A stretch of DNA of 64,000 nt from DASYPQ01 sp046155895 (GTDB taxonomy: Bacteria; Planctomycetota; UBA1135; GCA-002686595), in NCBI GenBank assembly GCA_046155895.1, contig JBJXFB010000150.1:29417-93416 (forward strand), given 5' to 3'. Shown one piece after another: positions 34,573 to 42,588 of this stretch (its first letter is position 1; each line of letters begins with the position of its first letter). A program made the position numbers and the translations under genes. The notes beneath the pieces were generated by a model, which made no database searches, was not told the DNA's origin, and saw only the letters and a list, made by a program, of their open reading frames with translations.

Positions 34573-35250
34573 TCACCGCGCCGCCTCCAGCGCCCCGATC
34601 AGGTTGTCCACCGCGGGCCGTTCCGCGTAGCTCACCTGATAGAGCTTCGAGCGGATGATGCCCTTCTGGTCGACGATGAACGTGCCGTGGTACGCGATCC
34701 CGTCCGGCGCGCGCTCGCTGCGGTTGCGGATGCCGTAGGCGTCGATCGTCTTGCTGCCGACGTCGGAGAGCAGCGGGAACGTGATCTTGCTCCGCTCGGC
34801 GAAGCGCTCGAGGACCTTCACCGGGTCGTAGCTGATGCCGACGAGGCGGCTACCGGTGGCTTCGATCTCCGCGAGGTTCTGCTGCAGTTGGACCGACTGC
34901 ATCTTGCAGTAGAGTCACCAGTCCGCCGACCTGAAGAACACGAGGGCCACCGGCCCGCGCTCGATCAAGGACTCGAGGGAGACCTTCCGGCCCGCCTGGT
35001 CCTCGAGCGTGAAGGCGGGAGCGCGCTCCCCGACGGGCAGACCCGGCTTCTCGGGCGCCGGTTCCGCGGCCATCATCGATTCCTCGAAGGACCGGCCGTC
35101 GTCGGGAGCGACGTCGCCGCTGGCGCGCGCGGGCTCCTGCACGGGGGCGACCCCCGCCGGACGGGGCTCCTCGACAGCCTGGCCGGACGGGCTGATGCAG
35201 GCTTGAGCGAGTACGACGACGGCGAGGGGGCAGAGCACTGAGCGAGACAT
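34573..35250 (-). CDS. AhpC/TSA-like redoxin lipoprotein, selenoprotein (UGA = Sec at residue 112)
   Basis: A 225-residue thioredoxin-fold redoxin if the TGA at 34915-34917 is read as selenocysteine. A signal peptide with lipidation Cys18 (L-A-Q-A-C) is followed by a Pro/Ala/Glu-rich linker and the domain from about residue 70 ('GERAPAFTLEDQAGR'). The active site is 'VALVFFRSADW', then Sec112-Leu-Tyr-Cys115, then 'KMQSVQLQ'; related proteins have Cys at the Sec position (pattern SADWCPYCK). The frame continues through 'FPLLSDVGSKTIDAYG' and 'GTFIVDQKGIIR', typical of this family. A SECIS-like stem with a GGU loop follows the TGA. Without Sec the product would stop before the catalytic dyad is complete. 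Confidence 0.82.
34883..34901 (-). promoter_or_regulatory. SECIS-like stem-loop downstream of the redoxin UGA
   Basis: On the minus strand, 13 nt after the TGA: TGCAGT, loop CGGTCCA, ACTGCA. This is a perfect 6-bp stem with GGU in a 7-nt loop. The GGU lies 20 nt after the TGA, close to the 18 nt of E. coli fdhF. An overlapping alternative stem ACTGCA-AGA-TGCAGT also exists. Confidence 0.55.
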
Positions 35251-35692
35251 CGAATCCGGAGAGTGGAAGCTCTCCCGGCGTTCGAGATTGTTCGCAGGAC
35301 TCCCGCGGCTGTCAATGCAAGCCGAATCTCGCTCCGCGGAGGCCGGCGAGATCGCGGTGAACGGCCGCCGCTTCGGGCGGACAACGACTTCGGGGACGGC
35401 CTCGCCCCGCTCGGGACTCCCTCCGCCACGCTCCGGGAGTTCCTGCCGGGGTGAACTGGACGTCCTGGCCTGTTTCTCGCTCACGCACTCTCATCCTTCT
35501 GGCCTCCACACCAAACTCGAGGTCGAAGGCTGTCTGACGCACGATGGCACAGAGAGGATCTCGTCGCGGTCGCTCGTCGCGCGCCACTTCCCATGGGTCT
35601 CCTCTGGCCACCCTTCTCGCTCGTGCCCCTTGACAGCCGGGTACCTCCTCATGGAAGACTCCCACCGCGTCCCCGCGACCCGGAGCCCGACC
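35251..35692. other. Intergenic region between divergent lipoprotein genes
   Basis: About 440 bp with no convincing gene. A TTGACA occurs at 35630-35635 on the plus strand but no matching -10 box lies 16-19 bp downstream. Base composition and codon patterns look non-coding on both strands. Confidence 0.5.
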
Positions 35693-36292
35693 ATGATCCG
35701 ACCTCTGACCGCCCTCCTCCTCCTCTCCTTCCTCACGCTCCCTGCCTGCGACGAGACCGACGCCGTCGCCGTGCGGATCCGCCTGCGCGACGACCTCTCC
35801 GGGACCGTGCGGACGAGCGGGCTGGTCGTCCCCACCGAGGAGCACGCGGTCCAGCGCGAGACGCAGGGCGTCACGTGGGGGAACCAGGTCGACATCGCCT
35901 GCGCGAGCGGGACTTTCTCCTCGATCGGGTCCCTGCGCATCGCGGACATCGAGTTCGCGGCGGGGAGCGGCCACGAGTCGATCGGCTTCGCGCGCGTCGT
36001 GATCCCGCGCGGAGAGGCCGTCCGCTGGGCGAAGACTTTCGTTCCCCTCGACGCGACGCAGCGCAAGGAGGCCGCTGGGGCCCTCGACCCGAGCGGGCGT
36101 TCCGTCGAGGTCGGATCGACGATCAAGATTGAGGTCGAGCTGCCCGCCGCGGTGATCGGGAACGGGCTCACGGGGAAGACGCGCGGCGTGAAGGTCTCGG
36201 CCGAGGGCGCGATCGCGACGCTCGTCGTCCCGCTCGAGACGATCCACCTCGGGACCGAGCCGATCGTCTGGCACCTGACCTGGCAGCGGTAG
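35693..36292 (+). CDS. Lipoprotein of unknown function
   Basis: A 199-residue lipoprotein. The signal peptide (hydrophobic residues 5-16) ends in L-P-A-C, with lipidation at Cys18. The remainder has mixed beta strands ('VAVRIRLRDDLSGTV', 'ATLVVPLETIHLG') and no recognised domain. The ATG at 35693 has GGAG 8 bp upstream. It ends 15 bp before the stop of the converging membrane protein gene. The second half of the body may form a single beta-sandwich, but this is inference from strand spacing only. Confidence 0.7.
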   Translation: MIRPLTALLLLSFLTLPACDETDAVAVRIRLRDDLSGTVRTSGLVVPTEEHAVQRETQGVTWGNQVDIACASGTFSSIGSLRIADIEFAAGSGHESIGFARVVIPRGEAVRWAKTFVPLDATQRKEAAGALDPSGRSVEVGSTIKIEVELPAAVIGNGLTGKTRGVKVSAEGAIATLVVPLETIHLGTEPIVWHLTWQR

Positions 36293-36307
36293 AGGCCGCG
36301 CCCGCCG

Positions 36308-37159
36308 TCAGTAGCCGCTCTCGTCGGGGATCCAGGCCGTCCAGACCGCCAACGCGGCGGGGACGAGCGCGAGCAGGACCGCCAGGAGCGTCCGCTTCCA
36401 CGACTCGGTGTCGCTCGCGCGACGCAGCTCGAGCAGGCCGGGAGCGAGAAGGGCCGCGGCGACGAGGCCGGCGCTCGTCCACGGGAGGCGGCTGAACGCG
36501 CATCCCTGCATCAGGCTCCCGCCGAGGACGAGGAAGACGATCGCGACCGCGCTCGCGGGGAGACGGAATCCGGGCCGGAGCACGGGGACGAACGCCGCCG
36601 CGACGAGGCACGCGGAGAGCGCACCGACGACCTCCCCGAGCACGGCGTTCCGGCCGAGGAGGCTCGCGAGGCTGGCCGCGATCGCGGCGACGGCGAGCGC
36701 GATCGGCGCGCGCGGAGCTCGCGCTCGGGCGACCCAGGCGTCGGTGAGGGTCCAGACCACCGCGAACGCCAGGAAGCACGCGACGAGCGCCGCCCAGGAT
36801 CCCTTGCGCTCGGCCCACCGCGCGAGCGTGAGGTAGACGAGCGCGGCCGAGAGACCGACGCGCAGGACGGCCGCGAGGAACCGCGCCGGGATCGCGGCGA
36901 GGTACAGGAGGCACGAGACCGCAGCGAGCAGGACGAGCCAGGCGAGCCAATCGCTGGCCGTCAGCGTCCTCTCCGGCGACGGCCAAGCGGGCGATCGTCC
37001 GTAGAAGACGTAGAACGAGACCAGCCAGGGCGCGCCGAAGGCGATCCCGCACAGCGCGGCGTGGCCGCCGGATCCCTTCGGCCTCGCGAACGCGAGCAGC
37101 AGCCCGCAGAGGACCGCGGGCAGGAAGATCCCGAGGCCGATCTCGATGGGGCTCGGCAC
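36308..37159 (-). CDS. Multi-spanning membrane protein, function unknown
   Basis: A 283-residue protein made almost entirely of hydrophobic helices (about nine: near 5-25, 30-50, 70-88, 90-110, 120-142, 150-168, 172-192, 198-215 and 255-275). Charged loops are short. No family motif is recognised. The GTG at 37159 is the first start ahead of the first helix. It lies 41 bp downstream of the YceI gene on the same strand and may be co-transcribed with it. Confidence 0.65.
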   Translation of the reverse strand: MPSPIEIGLGIFLPAVLCGLLLAFARPKGSGGHAALCGIAFGAPWLVSFYVFYGRSPAWPSPERTLTASDWLAWLVLLAAVSCLLYLAAIPARFLAAVLRVGLSAALVYLTLARWAERKGSWAALVACFLAFAVVWTLTDAWVARARAPRAPIALAVAAIAASLASLLGRNAVLGEVVGALSACLVAAAFVPVLRPGFRLPASAVAIVFLVLGGSLMQGCAFSRLPWTSAGLVAAALLAPGLLELRRASDTESWKRTLLAVLLALVPAALAVWTAWIPDESGY

Positions 37160-37200
37160 GGGTGGGGGGGGCGGCCTGGCGAGGCTCGCCCCCTCGGCGA

Positions 37201-37836
37201 TCAGCGCTTGTCCCCGCTCTGGACCGTTTCGAGGCTGACCGTGACGTGCACCTCGTCGCTCAAGGCCTCGAGCATCGTGGACATCCCGAAGTCGCTGCGC
37301 TTGAAGGAAAAGGTCCCGTAGAAGCCCGCGCGGACGCCCATCTTCCCGCTGGAGGCGCCGCTGACCTCGAGGTCGAGCGTGATCGGCTTCGTGACGCCGT
37401 GCATCTCGAGGTCGCCGGTGACGGTGTACTTCCCGCCCGCGCCCTTCTTGACCGACTTGCTCGTGAAGGAGGACGTCGGGAACTGGCCCGCGTCGAAGAA
37501 GTCGCCGCTGCGGATGTGGTCGTCGCGCTTGCCGATGCCCGTGTCGACGCTCTCCATCTCGAGCGTGATCTTGATGGAGGACTTCTCGGGGTTCTTCTCG
37601 TCGAAGGCGACCTCGCCGGAGAACTCGTTGAAGCGCCCGAAGGCCCAGGCCGTGTCGAGGTGCTTGATGCGGAAGAGGACGGAGGAGTGGCCCGCGTCGA
37701 TGGCGTAGGCGCCCGAAGCGGGGGCCGCGGGAGCCTTCGCCTGGACGGCGGGCTTGGCCGCCAGCGTGAGGCCGGCGAGGCCGAGGATCGTCGCGGAGAG
37801 GGTGAGGAGAATCGTGCGGGGTCGGCGGGTCGTCAT
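37201..37836 (-). CDS. YceI family periplasmic lipocalin-like protein
   Basis: A 211-residue exported protein of the YceI family, an extended beta barrel that binds isoprenoid or other amphiphilic lipids in characterised members. The N-terminal signal peptide (residues 1-27) is followed by the family pattern: 'YAIDAGHSSVLFRIKHLDTAWAFGRFNEFSG' (key residues D..HS...F..KH and G.F..F.G), then 'HIRSGDFFDAGQFPTSSFTS' and 'GDLEMHGVTKPITLDL'. ATG 37836 directly precedes the signal peptide; no Shine-Dalgarno is visible. It is likely regulated alone or with the downstream membrane protein. Confidence 0.88.
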   Translation of the reverse strand: MTTRRPRTILLTLSATILGLAGLTLAAKPAVQAKAPAAPASGAYAIDAGHSSVLFRIKHLDTAWAFGRFNEFSGEVAFDEKNPEKSSIKITLEMESVDTGIGKRDDHIRSGDFFDAGQFPTSSFTSKSVKKGAGGKYTVTGDLEMHGVTKPITLDLEVSGASSGKMGVRAGFYGTFSFKRSDFGMSTMLEALSDEVHVTVSLETVQSGDKR

Positions 37837-37988
37837 GGGGATGGGTCTCGCGGGGTTTTCGGGGCGAACAGGCTCGCGCAATCGCCCCTCGAATTCAAGG
37901 CGCCCTCGGAACCAGCCCGCGCGTCGGGTGTTCGACGCCCGCGCCCCGATCGTCCCGACGAACAGGACGAGGTGCGCACGGAGAGATC

Positions 37989-39143
37989 ATGGATGCACCC
38001 AGAGCGGACGACCGCGCCCCCAGACGCAGGCCCCGATGGTTCCTGGCCGTGGAGCTCCTCTCGGCGGCGATGCTCGCGCCGATCTTGATCGGCCTCGCGA
38101 CGCGGAAGCTCCATGGCAAGTCGGAGCTCGTGCGCGTCGGCGACGACCAGGTCGCGGTGATCCTCGACCGCTGGAGCGGGAAGACACGCATGACGAGCGT
38201 CCCCGGCTTCGTGCTGCGGCTGCCGTGGTTGCAGGAGATCACGCTGCTCCCGCGCAGCCCGGGCTCGGCGATCATCGGCGCCCCGCTCGAGGCGAATGGC
38301 GTCGAGGGTGGAAGCCGGCAGCTCCTCGTGCGCGCTCGAGACGGATCGAGCTTCCGCGTCGAGCAGGCGGTCGTGCAGTACGCGATCTCGCCCGAGGCGG
38401 CCGCGACGGTGCTCGAGCGCTTCGGGCCGGACGCGGGCGGCGCCCAGGGGCTGATCGGAGCCCACGTGCGCTCGATCCTGCGGGACGAATTCGGACGCGT
38501 GACCGCCGAGGAGATCTCGCGCGGCGAGAAGATCCAGGACGTCGTCAGCATCACGACGGCGCGGTTGCAGGCCGCGATCGCGGGGCACGGGATCGCGGTG
38601 CTGGGGATCTCGATCGCGAAGCCGGAGTTCGACGCGGTGTACGAGGACACGATCGAGCGGACGAAGACGTTCCGGCAGCAGGCCGACGAGCTGGCGGAGA
38701 AGACCGACCAGATCGAACGCGGGCGCGCGGCGAAGGAGACGGCCGTGTCGAAGAAGAAGGCGGTCGAGTTCGCGAAGCTCGAAGGCGATCTCGTGCGCGA
38801 TCGCGGGATGGCGATCCGCGACAGCCGGCTGGCGCGGCAGGAGGCGGACGACTACTTCGTGGCGCAATCGAAGGCGGGCGAGGCCGCACGGCTCGAGAAG
38901 ACGGCGCAGGCCGCGCTCGTGAAGGCCCGGAACGTCGCGGCGGCGCGAGACGTGCTGCGCGACGGCGTGGAGCTCGAGGCCGCGGGCGATCTGCCCGTGC
39001 GGAAGGCGCTGGTCGAGAAGCTGGGGGAGATCCAGATCGATCTGGTGCCGAGGCCGCGGGACTCCGGAGCGAGAGCAGAGGCCGATGTCGGATCGAAGGT
39101 CGCGTCGTCGCAGACGCCGAGCGATCCCAAGTCCAAGCCGTGA
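37989..39143 (+). CDS. SPFH/Band-7 domain membrane protein
   Basis: A 384-residue protein with one N-terminal membrane helix (about residues 17-38) and an SPFH domain ('VGDDQVAVILDRWSGKTRM..PGFVLRLPW') followed by a long coiled coil (about residues 215-320) rich in Ala, Glu, Lys and Arg. HflK/HflC-like and stomatin-like proteins of this kind build ring or cage assemblies in membranes and regulate proteases or lipid domains. The start is ATG 37989 with GGAGAGATC upstream. It lies 10 bp before a second SPFH gene, so the two probably form a hetero-oligomer. Confidence 0.82.
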   Translation: MDAPRADDRAPRRRPRWFLAVELLSAAMLAPILIGLATRKLHGKSELVRVGDDQVAVILDRWSGKTRMTSVPGFVLRLPWLQEITLLPRSPGSAIIGAPLEANGVEGGSRQLLVRARDGSSFRVEQAVVQYAISPEAAATVLERFGPDAGGAQGLIGAHVRSILRDEFGRVTAEEISRGEKIQDVVSITTARLQAAIAGHGIAVLGISIAKPEFDAVYEDTIERTKTFRQQADELAEKTDQIERGRAAKETAVSKKKAVEFAKLEGDLVRDRGMAIRDSRLARQEADDYFVAQSKAGEAARLEKTAQAALVKARNVAAARDVLRDGVELEAAGDLPVRKALVEKLGEIQIDLVPRPRDSGARAEADVGSKVASSQTPSDPKSKP

Positions 39144-39153
39144 GGTGCGTGAG

Positions 39154-40383
39154 ATGATCAGGGAACGAATCGGAAAAGTGATCCCGGAAGCCCGCTGGTG
39201 GCTGGGGGTCGTGGCGGCCGCGGCGTTCGGGATCGTGCGCATCGCCAAGGAGGTCGCGCGCGCGACGGCGCGAGCCGTGCGAGGACTCGTCCGGTTCTCT
39301 CCCTTGCGTTCTGCGGTGCTCGTGGTGGTCGCCGCAGCCGGGCTGGCTTTCCTTGCGCTGCTCGTGGACGCGACTTGCTTCATGCCGGTGCCCCACGGGT
39401 TCGTGGGCGTGAAGCAAGTCGATGTCGGCGACCGGGGGATCACGGAGCGCGACTATCCGCCGGGGTTCTTCCTGCGGCTGCCCGTGTTGGAGTCCGGACA
39501 TCTGATCGACACGAAGCTGCAGGTGCTGACCTTCGGCGGTGTGCCGGGGAACGCTCCGTGGCTCGAGGTGCGGACGAGCGAGGGCGACGTCGTGCACGTC
39601 GGCGCGAGCCTGGTCTACCGCGTGCGGAAGGACGAGGCGTGGAAGCTCGTCGCGGACGGCTTGAAGGGCGCGTGGAAGCATCGCGTGCAGGCGACGGCGG
39701 AGGCGATGTTCCCGCGCGAGCTCGGGCGGCTGTCGGCCGTGGAGATCGCGACGAGCGAGACGCGTTACGCGTGCGCGGAACGGTTGCAGGCGGGGATGGA
39801 CGAGGCGCTCGCGAGCGAGCACGTGGAGGTCCTCTCGGTGCTCGTGTCGGAGGTGCGGTTCGGGCCGGAGTACGAGAAGAAGCTCCAGGCGAAGCAGCTC
39901 GCGGTGCAGCAGGAGCGGCTGCGGGAAGCCGCGGCGGAAGCGGACGCGCTGCGGGCGCGGAACGAGCTCGCGGAGCAGGAGATCGAGAATTCGACGCGCG
40001 CGATCGTGGCGGAGTGGGACGCGCGGATCGCCGAGCGCGCGGCGATAGGGAAGAGCGAGATCGCCGCGATCAGGACGGAGACGAAGTTCTACTCGGACAC
40101 GCGGCGCGCGGCGGGGACGGCGGAGCACGATCGGCTGGTGATGGCGGGCGAACGCGCGATGACGCAGGCGGTGGCGCTGAAGGACAGCCTGATGCGGAAG
40201 GCGCTCGCGGGCGGGAGCGGACGCTACTGGCTCGCGCAGAAGGCGGCCGAGAACCTGAACATCCGGCAGGTGACGCTCGATCCGGGCGATCCGGGAGTGC
40301 CGTCGGTGCTGGATCTCGACCAGATGGTGAGGATGCTCGTCGGCGTGGATCCGGGTCCTTCGCGGTCCTCAATTCCGCGCTAG
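39154..40383 (+). CDS. SPFH/Band-7 domain membrane protein, partner of the upstream gene
   Basis: A 409-residue protein with a helix near residues 50-75, an SPFH domain ('MPVPHGFVGVKQVDVGDRGITERDYPPGFFLRLP' as core pattern) and a coiled coil from about 235 to 350. ATG 39154 follows GAGG. The domain order and spacing match the upstream gene but the sequences are clearly different, as for HflK and HflC. No FtsH-like protease is encoded beside them. Its end overlaps the convergent FdhF-like gene by 15 bp. Confidence 0.82.
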   Translation: MIRERIGKVIPEARWWLGVVAAAAFGIVRIAKEVARATARAVRGLVRFSPLRSAVLVVVAAAGLAFLALLVDATCFMPVPHGFVGVKQVDVGDRGITERDYPPGFFLRLPVLESGHLIDTKLQVLTFGGVPGNAPWLEVRTSEGDVVHVGASLVYRVRKDEAWKLVADGLKGAWKHRVQATAEAMFPRELGRLSAVEIATSETRYACAERLQAGMDEALASEHVEVLSVLVSEVRFGPEYEKKLQAKQLAVQQERLREAAAEADALRARNELAEQEIENSTRAIVAEWDARIAERAAIGKSEIAAIRTETKFYSDTRRAAGTAEHDRLVMAGERAMTQAVALKDSLMRKALAGGSGRYWLAQKAAENLNIRQVTLDPGDPGVPSVLDLDQMVRMLVGVDPGPSRSSIPR

Positions 40384-42588
40384 CGTCACCTCGGCGTTGT
40401 AGTCGGGCACGCCGCCGTCGGGATCGACGCGGCCGTGCGCGAGCAGCACGTTGGCCTCGGGCCAATGCGCTTGCAGCGTTCCCGGCGCGACGTCCGTCAC
40501 GAAGGCGCGGGCCTTCATCTCGCCGACGGCGCTCCGCACGACGATCGCATCGTTGGTCGAGAGGCCGAGGCGCTCCGCGTCGGCCTTCGACACGAGCACG
40601 TGGTCGCGCTCGGCGCCGTTCAGCGGGTCTCGGTCGCGCTGCACCATCGAGTTGAACTGCTTCCCGCGTCGCGTCGCAAGCACGAACTTGCCCTGACGCG
40701 GCACACGGTCGATCGGCTTCACCGGCACGAAATGCGCCTTGCCGTCCAGAGTCCCGAACTTCCGCCCCTCGCACAGGCGTTCGCCGCCCCACTGGAACTG
40801 ATCGCCCTGTTTCGAGAGCGCCGCGATCCCGCGGTAGCTCGGCACGGCTTCCTCGATCTCCGCGCGGATCGCCGCGGCGTCGTCGAAGTGGATCTTCCCC
40901 GCCTCCGCGGGCTTCACCGCGCGCGCGAACTCGAGCAGCATCTCCCACTCGCTCTGCGCCTCGCCGACGTCGTGCCCGGGCACGTAGGGCGAGAAGATCA
41001 CCCGCCTTTCCGTCGTCGTCTCCGTCCCGCCGCCGCGCTGCTCGTACCGCGTCCGCGCAGGGAGCAGGTACACGACCTCCGCCGGCTCCGCGAGCATCTG
41101 CGACGTCAGCACGATGTCGCTGTGGATCCGGAGCGGGATCCGCTCGAGCGCGCGCTCGATCCGCTCGGGCTGCGGCATCGTCTCCAGGAAGTTCCCGCCG
41201 ATGCAGTAGAAGCCGTCGATCGCGCCCTCGCCCGCGGCTTCGAGCACCTCGACGCTCGTCCGGCCCGGCTTCGACGGCACCGCGAAGCCCCACAGCTCCT
41301 CGAAACGCTTCGCGCTCGTCTCGTCGATCGGCAATCCGCCCGGCAGCGCGGTCGAATAGCAGCCCATCTCGGCGCCGCCCTGCACGCCCGAGTGTCCGCG
41401 GATCGGCATCAGGCCGGTCCCCTGACGCCCGACCCACTCGCGGAGCAGCGCCAGGTTCGCGATCGCACGCACCGTGTCGCCTCCGCCCTGGTGCTGCGTG
41501 ATCCCCATCGACCACACGAGGATGCCGCGGTCGGCGGCTGCGACCTCGTCGGCGAAGGCCTCGACCTCGGAGAGCGGGAGGCCGCAGAGCGCGAGCAGGT
41601 CCTCCATCTTCTGCGATTCCAGGGCTCGCGCGAGCTCGCCGAAGCCTTCCGTCGCGCTCGCGATGAACTCGCGGGCGACCGCGCCCCGGGCGATCAGCAC
41701 CTTCTGCACCGCCGCCAGGAACGCCGCGTCGCCGCCGATGCGCACGAGGAAGGTCCGGTCGCACAATTCCGTCCCGAACAGCGCCGAGTCGACGTTCGAG
41801 GGGATCCAGTACCGGTCGAGCCCCGGCTCTCGGTACGCGTTCACCGACACCACGCGCGCGCCGCGACGCCGCGCTTCGTAGAGGTACTTCGTCGTCACCG
41901 GCTGGTCGTTGGCCGGGTTGCTGCCGAGGAAGACGATCAGGTCGGCCTCGTACCAGTCCTTGTACGAACACGTGGTCGCCGCGACGCCGACCGTGCTCTT
42001 CAATCCGCTCGTCGAAGGCGAATGGCACAGGCGCGCCGAGTTGTCGACCTGGTTGCTCCCGAGGAACCGCATCACCTTCTGCGCGACGTAGTACACCTCG
42101 TTCGTGACGCCGCGGCTCGTCACGTACATCGCCGTGCGCTCGGGGTCGAAGCCGCGCCAGCGCGGGCCGACCTCGGCCCACAGCTCGCCGAAGGAGATCC
42201 GGCTGAAGCCCGTCTCGCCCCTCCGGCGCCGCATCGGGTAGGGGATCCGGCCGAGCGCGCGCAGCTCCTTCGACGTCTGCTTCCGCAGCTCCTCGACGCG
42301 GCCGAGCACGGAGGGATCGAGGGCGCCGATCGTGTTCAGCCGCATGAGCTCGAGCCGCACCATGCACAGGTGCGTGCCGTCGATCGTCCAGTCCTTCAGC
42401 CCGCTCGTCCCGAGCGCGCAGCCGTCGCACACCCCGCGCGTCAAGACGCGCCAGGCGTAGGGGAGATTGTCCCGGTTCTCCCACGCGATCCGCGCCATGT
42501 CGCGGAAGTGCCGGGGCTTCACGCTCGTCCATCCGAAGGGCATCCACCCCGCGAGGAGGGACCTGCGCGTGCGCGGCGTCCGCGTCAT
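40369..42588 (-). CDS. FdhF/YdeP family molybdopterin oxidoreductase
   Basis: A 739-residue molybdopterin oxidoreductase of the FdhF/YdeP type. 'VCDGCALGTSGLKDWTIDGTHLC' (about 54-76) is the family signature, 'DLIVFLGSNPANDQP' and 'MGITQHQGGGDTVRAIANLALL' bind the two pyranopterins, and the C-terminal beta barrel carries 'NSMVQRDRDPLNGAERDHVLVSKADAERLGL'. Unlike true formate dehydrogenases it lacks the N-terminal four-Cys [4Fe-4S] motif and has no Sec or Cys at the molybdenum ligand position that I can see. YdeP-type proteins have unclear substrates, with a link to acid resistance in E. coli. ATG 42588 overlaps the upstream peptidase stop (ATGA). Confidence 0.85.
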   Translation of the reverse strand: MTRTPRTRRSLLAGWMPFGWTSVKPRHFRDMARIAWENRDNLPYAWRVLTRGVCDGCALGTSGLKDWTIDGTHLCMVRLELMRLNTIGALDPSVLGRVEELRKQTSKELRALGRIPYPMRRRRGETGFSRISFGELWAEVGPRWRGFDPERTAMYVTSRGVTNEVYYVAQKVMRFLGSNQVDNSARLCHSPSTSGLKSTVGVAATTCSYKDWYEADLIVFLGSNPANDQPVTTKYLYEARRRGARVVSVNAYREPGLDRYWIPSNVDSALFGTELCDRTFLVRIGGDAAFLAAVQKVLIARGAVAREFIASATEGFGELARALESQKMEDLLALCGLPLSEVEAFADEVAAADRGILVWSMGITQHQGGGDTVRAIANLALLREWVGRQGTGLMPIRGHSGVQGGAEMGCYSTALPGGLPIDETSAKRFEELWGFAVPSKPGRTSVEVLEAAGEGAIDGFYCIGGNFLETMPQPERIERALERIPLRIHSDIVLTSQMLAEPAEVVYLLPARTRYEQRGGGTETTTERRVIFSPYVPGHDVGEAQSEWEMLLEFARAVKPAEAGKIHFDDAAAIRAEIEEAVPSYRGIAALSKQGDQFQWGGERLCEGRKFGTLDGKAHFVPVKPIDRVPRQGKFVLATRRGKQFNSMVQRDRDPLNGAERDHVLVSKADAERLGLSTNDAIVVRSAVGEMKARAFVTDVAPGTLQAHWPEANVLLAHGRVDPDGGVPDYNAEVTLARN

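Noticed and set aside
34573..34902. Translation of the second half of the redoxin from the internal ATG at 34902
   Set aside because: It would produce a thioredoxin fold lacking its first strand and active site, and there is no ribosome binding site before this ATG.
35630..35660. TTGACA as promoter for the lipoprotein at 35693
   Set aside because: No acceptable -10 hexamer lies 16-19 bp downstream.
40369..42588. Selenocysteine in the FdhF-like oxidoreductase
   Set aside because: The frame has no internal TGA and the family (YdeP type) lacks the Sec/Cys ligand region of true formate dehydrogenases.
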